The notes beneath the pieces were generated by a model. The model did not search any database. It was not told where the DNA came from and was given only the letters and a program-made list of their open reading frames with translations. This document shows, piece by piece, positions 61,178 to 64,000 of a stretch of DNA of 64,000 bases. A program made the position numbers and the translations under genes. This stretch comes from Phytophthora colocasiae (Eukaryota > Oomycota > Peronosporomycetes > Peronosporales > Peronosporaceae). The DNA is taken from NCBI GenBank assembly GCA_018806915.1, contig JAGKQI010000061.1, forward strand, positions 1,984,001 to 2,048,000, in the 5' to 3' direction. The number at the start of each line of letters is the position of its first letter. The stretch's first letter is position 1.

Positions 61178-61961
61178 GTAACAGGTTGGTACCCGAGACG
61201 GGCCAAAGCTGTGAACGGGCAGCTCAGCGACTGCTGAAGCGGAGCGACGAGAACTTCAACCTGGATCTGAGTTGGATCCACGGTCGCGCTTGAAGTTGTC
61301 TACGGGAGTGACACTGACTACGATGGAAGTGCCAATGGGAGCGACCGTAGTGGATGACGGCACGCGCTACTTCGAAGAGAGACCTTCGATGGACTGCTGT
61401 GAGAAGACGGACGGGAGGTCAACGAGCGAGTAGCTCAGCTTGGAATTCGACGAGTGAGGCGCACTTCGTAGACACGGAGTGGCGTCAAAGCGACCAAGGG
61501 GTCGTACGAGAGAGAGGGAGAGAGAGAGAGTGAAAGGACGACGGTCTGAGGAGGAACTTTGAGCGCCACGGGAGGAGGACTATCGGGTTTCCAAGCGGCG
61601 ACGAACGTGGCAGCCAGAAGTGGGCCACGAGAAGACGACTCACCTGGTACGGCCTGGAACGGGAGTCGCGGGACTTGGAGGACGAGCAGTTCGTACTGTC
61701 GTGAGTGCAGGAGGACCAACGAAGGCTGGCGTCTACGAGAGACGAACGAAGGAACGAAAGACGAAAGTAGAAGTCTATTAGGCTTTTAATATAAATAGGT
61801 GCGTTCGTGCTGCAGCATCGAACAAACCGGCGCGGTGAACCGAGCCAACAGGAGTGTACGAAGTTGAAGTGTGCTCTTTAGCACCCGATCCTTGGATATT
61901 CCACCAGGCGCAGCACCAGCTATTCGACCCGCTGGTGGGCAGTGAGACTAAACCCATTACA
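61178..61961 (+). repeat. Left LTR of element C
   Basis: About 784 bp, starting TGTAACAGG and ending CCATTACA (inverted TGTAA/TTACA ends). It is followed directly by TGGTGGTCATACAGG, a plausible primer-binding site. A TATA-like ATATAAATA lies near 61,790 and a purine run GAGAGGGAGAGAGAGAG near 61,512. The right LTR is outside the window, so length rests on the ends alone. Confidence 0.65.
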
Positions 61962-62023
61962 TGGTGGTCATACAGGGGCTTGTCTCACTGCAACAACGGC
62001 GACTACGGGATTCGACGCGAGTA

Positions 62024-63682
62024 ATGACGAAGAAATCAAAGGAAACGGCCCGAAAGAGGTCTACGAGGAAGCAGGTGTCGACGCGATCTGAAAGCACGAG
62101 ACGAAGGAGTTCTCAAGGTCGTCAAGAAACGAGTGATGCAGTGACAGGTGCTGCCCGAAGCAGCAGCGACGAAGCCACGATTAGCCCCGAAGAGTATGAA
62201 GATAAGCGGGCTCCGTCAGCAAGAGAAGTCAATGAGTCCATGATGTTGACAAGAAGTCAAGCACGCAGCGAGTGGGAAGAAGCTGAACGATTCCTCGCCA
62301 GAGCAGCGAACGGGGAGGACCCGGAATTTGGAAGCAGTAAGGACCTGGTGGATGCTGTTCTTGGACAACTAGCGACCCACCGAGAACCGTCAAGTTCGGG
62401 ACGAACGGCGGGAACCAGCATCAGAGTGAAGGACCTGGAACTGCCGACGTTTACGCCAACGAGTGGAGCCTCAGTATCAACTTGGACAGACCGAATCGAC
62501 TTGGCACTCCAAAGAGCTCGTGAGTCGGGACGCGGGGAGTGGAGCGATCATGCTCTTTATTTCATCTTGGGCAACAAGCTGATGGCGGAAGCTGCAAGTT
62601 GGTGGGTGGACTTTAATCGAAGACTGAATGATCCGGAACGGACGTGGACGCACTTGAAGCAGGCCCTACTACGACGGTATGGACCCAAGGAGGACATCTC
62701 GTTGGCCGAATATCGAGTGAACACCCGGTCACGTGGCGTGAAGGAGTCCCATGCGGATTATGCTGCAGCGCTACGAAAGGCAGCTGGACGAAGTCGGGTA
62801 AGCGAACGTGTGTTGATGGCGCAATTTTACCGTGGAATGGACAAAACCACACGTCAGTTGGTAAAGCAGCAGGAACCTGAAAACTTGGAGGAAGCGGTAA
62901 TCAAGGCGACCGAGATAGATGATCCTATGGAAAGTCTAGCACCGATGGCGTCGAACGCCGCGAAAGGTTCGGGGACGACAGCAGCGGTAGAGACGAACGC
63001 GACAGATGAAGTGACAGCTCGTACGGTAACCTTGCCTGGTGTTGGAAGCGTGTATGTCCCAGTCGCGGGAGTAACGGAAGGAATCAAGAATTACGCGGCG
63101 GTGAACCCAGATGGCCTCGTCCTCTATACCAACCCGAAGGGAGCCTGGAATATTATCACGGGAAAATACGAACTTCCTGCTGGACGCACATGGAACTCCC
63201 GGTACTGGGCGGAACCCAGTCAGAAGCGAGCGAAGTCGAGGAAAGCAGAGCCCAAACGGACCACCCAGAAGAAGAAAGCTCCCCGCCAGGAGGAGTCAAC
63301 TGATGAGGACGACGAAGAGGAACCCAAACCACGTAAGAAGACGAATCCCAAGCGTACGGTCGAATCCAGCGAAGATGAACGTGACGGGAAACCCCAGAAG
63401 AAGCTGAAGGCAGCAGTCCGACAAGTGTTAGCTGAACAAATTCGAGGACGACAAGGCAGTGCGAAGAACACGGACGGCAATCGATGCTTCATCTGCGGCC
63501 AGGATGGCCATTGGGATTGGGCGCAGCATTGCACCACGGGACCCAAGTGCTTCGCGTGCAACAAATTTGGCCACTTCGCACGGGACTGTACGGACACTGC
63601 AGCCAAGTCCAAGAATGACAAGTACCTTGCCAAGCGTGAGGAAGAGCGCAAGAGTCCGGAAAACGGGGGTCGGACGTCATAG
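62024..63682 (+). CDS. Gag of element C with two zinc knuckles
   Basis: Encodes about 552 aa from ATG 62024 (MTKKSKETARK), preferred over the ATG at the LTR edge. A basic Ser/Arg-rich N terminus precedes the gag core (LELPTFTPTSGASVSTW, WWVDFNRRLNDPERTW, LKQALLRRYGP, YRVNTRSRGVKESHADYA, LMAQFYRGMDKTTRQLV). The C-terminal part is highly charged (Lys/Glu/Asp) and ends in two knuckles: CFICGQDGHWDWAQHC, with six instead of four residues after His, and canonical CFACNKFGHFARDC. The stop TAG is 7 bp before the ATG of the next frame. Appears intact. Confidence 0.93.
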   Translation: MTKKSKETARKRSTRKQVSTRSESTRRRSSQGRQETSDAVTGAARSSSDEATISPEEYEDKRAPSAREVNESMMLTRSQARSEWEEAERFLARAANGEDPEFGSSKDLVDAVLGQLATHREPSSSGRTAGTSIRVKDLELPTFTPTSGASVSTWTDRIDLALQRARESGRGEWSDHALYFILGNKLMAEAASWWVDFNRRLNDPERTWTHLKQALLRRYGPKEDISLAEYRVNTRSRGVKESHADYAAALRKAAGRSRVSERVLMAQFYRGMDKTTRQLVKQQEPENLEEAVIKATEIDDPMESLAPMASNAAKGSGTTAAVETNATDEVTARTVTLPGVGSVYVPVAGVTEGIKNYAAVNPDGLVLYTNPKGAWNIITGKYELPAGRTWNSRYWAEPSQKRAKSRKAEPKRTTQKKKAPRQEESTDEDDEEEPKPRKKTNPKRTVESSEDERDGKPQKKLKAAVRQVLAEQIRGRQGSAKNTDGNRCFICGQDGHWDWAQHCTTGPKCFACNKFGHFARDCTDTAAKSKNDKYLAKREEERKSPENGGRTS

Positions 63683-63689
63683 GGGGAGT

Positions 63690-64000
63690 ATGGCGTCTAC
63701 GAAGTGTCCAGTATCCCCGACGAGAGTAGCCAATACGGTCAAGAAACAAGAAGTACCAGCAACCGTGAGCGCTGCAGCCGGACTACACGAAGAGGTGAAC
63801 CGAATTGAGGAGACGAAGAATGGCGATAATGATGAAAGTGACGAGAGGAACCACGATGACGGGAATGCTAGTGACGATAGAGGCGATGAGATACGACGAG
63901 CGGTGCGAGTGCTGCTGAAAGATGCGGCAGAGGAAGACATTGAACGTGCAGCAAGGTGCGTAGCGACTGTACGACCAACGGTGGCTTCGGTACGTTTTGC
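63690..64000 (+). CDS. Start of pol of element C (partial)
   Basis: An open frame from ATG 63690 to the end of the window with no stop, 103 codons visible. It begins MASTKCPVSPTRVAN and is rich in Asp, Glu and Arg; no protease motif is reached yet. It is in a different frame from gag (+1), starting 7 bp after the gag stop, so pol may be translated by reinitiation or a frameshift. Called by position. Confidence 0.6.
   Translation, partial: MASTKCPVSPTRVANTVKKQEVPATVSAAAGLHEEVNRIEETKNGDNDESDERNHDDGNASDDRGDEIRRAVRVLLKDAAEEDIERAARCVATVRPTVASVRF

Larger units (their letters stand above)
61178..64000 (+). mobile_element. Gypsy/Ty3 retrotransposon C (runs off the window)
   Basis: LTR, primer site, intact gag and the start of pol. 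It inserted into the 5' part of the Harbinger gene. It is distinct from A and B in LTR and gag, and its gag shows no obvious dense hairpin pattern by eye. The window ends inside pol. Confidence 0.85.

Overview
The window looks like nuclear DNA of a plant-pathogenic oomycete, most likely Phytophthora or a close relative. The evidence is compact genes with few short GT-AG introns, initiator elements close to the published oomycete Inr consensus just upstream of start codons, an RXLR-type secreted effector gene, and a repeat-rich half with Copia, Gypsy, Helitron, Tc1-like, Mutator-like and Harbinger elements. No species can be named from the sequence alone.

Bases 1-17,500 are gene-dense. In order they hold an RBM5/10-like splicing factor, a mitochondrial peroxiredoxin-thioredoxin fusion, an XPA-like zinc protein, a divergent copine/RGLG-type VWA gene, a GAF-domain cyclic nucleotide phosphodiesterase, a second VWA gene, a secreted purple acid phosphatase, and a third VWA gene. 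The three VWA genes share 22-nt and 37-nt internal exons, so they are old paralogues. Bases 16,800-20,800 hold three copies of a small unknown family that begins MGSYLS; the third is frameshifted. A candidate RXLR effector lies at 21.6-22.3 kb. A tandem array of four XPA-like zinc-finger paralogues follows on the minus strand, and only the last is intact.

Bases 26,250-64,000 are mostly mobile DNA. A Tc1-like element has 275-bp terminal inverted repeats. Next come degenerate retroelement coding regions, a 0.4-kb tetranucleotide repeat beside a Helitron helicase relic, and a decayed Copia element. The core is a nest. An old Gypsy element A (39,537-56,571) carries a TA-flanked DNA transposon in its gag, and its protease region is split by a young, nearly intact Gypsy element B (42,302-50,608, 5-bp target duplication, near-identical LTRs). 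Beyond it a Harbinger transposase gene is split by a Mutator-like element with a 10-bp target duplication, and the Harbinger 5' end is cut by a third Gypsy element C that runs off the window.

The most unusual signals are in the Gypsy pair. Element B appears tiled almost end to end with short near-perfect hairpins about every 30-40 nt, including within codons. Both A and B carry an in-phase -1 frameshift heptamer followed 7 nt later by a perfect hairpin that contains the gag stop codon. Both also carry related antisense reading frames between pol and the 3' LTR. These read as a shared, structured expression programme of one retroelement lineage. All calls were made by eye; no alignment or folding was run.
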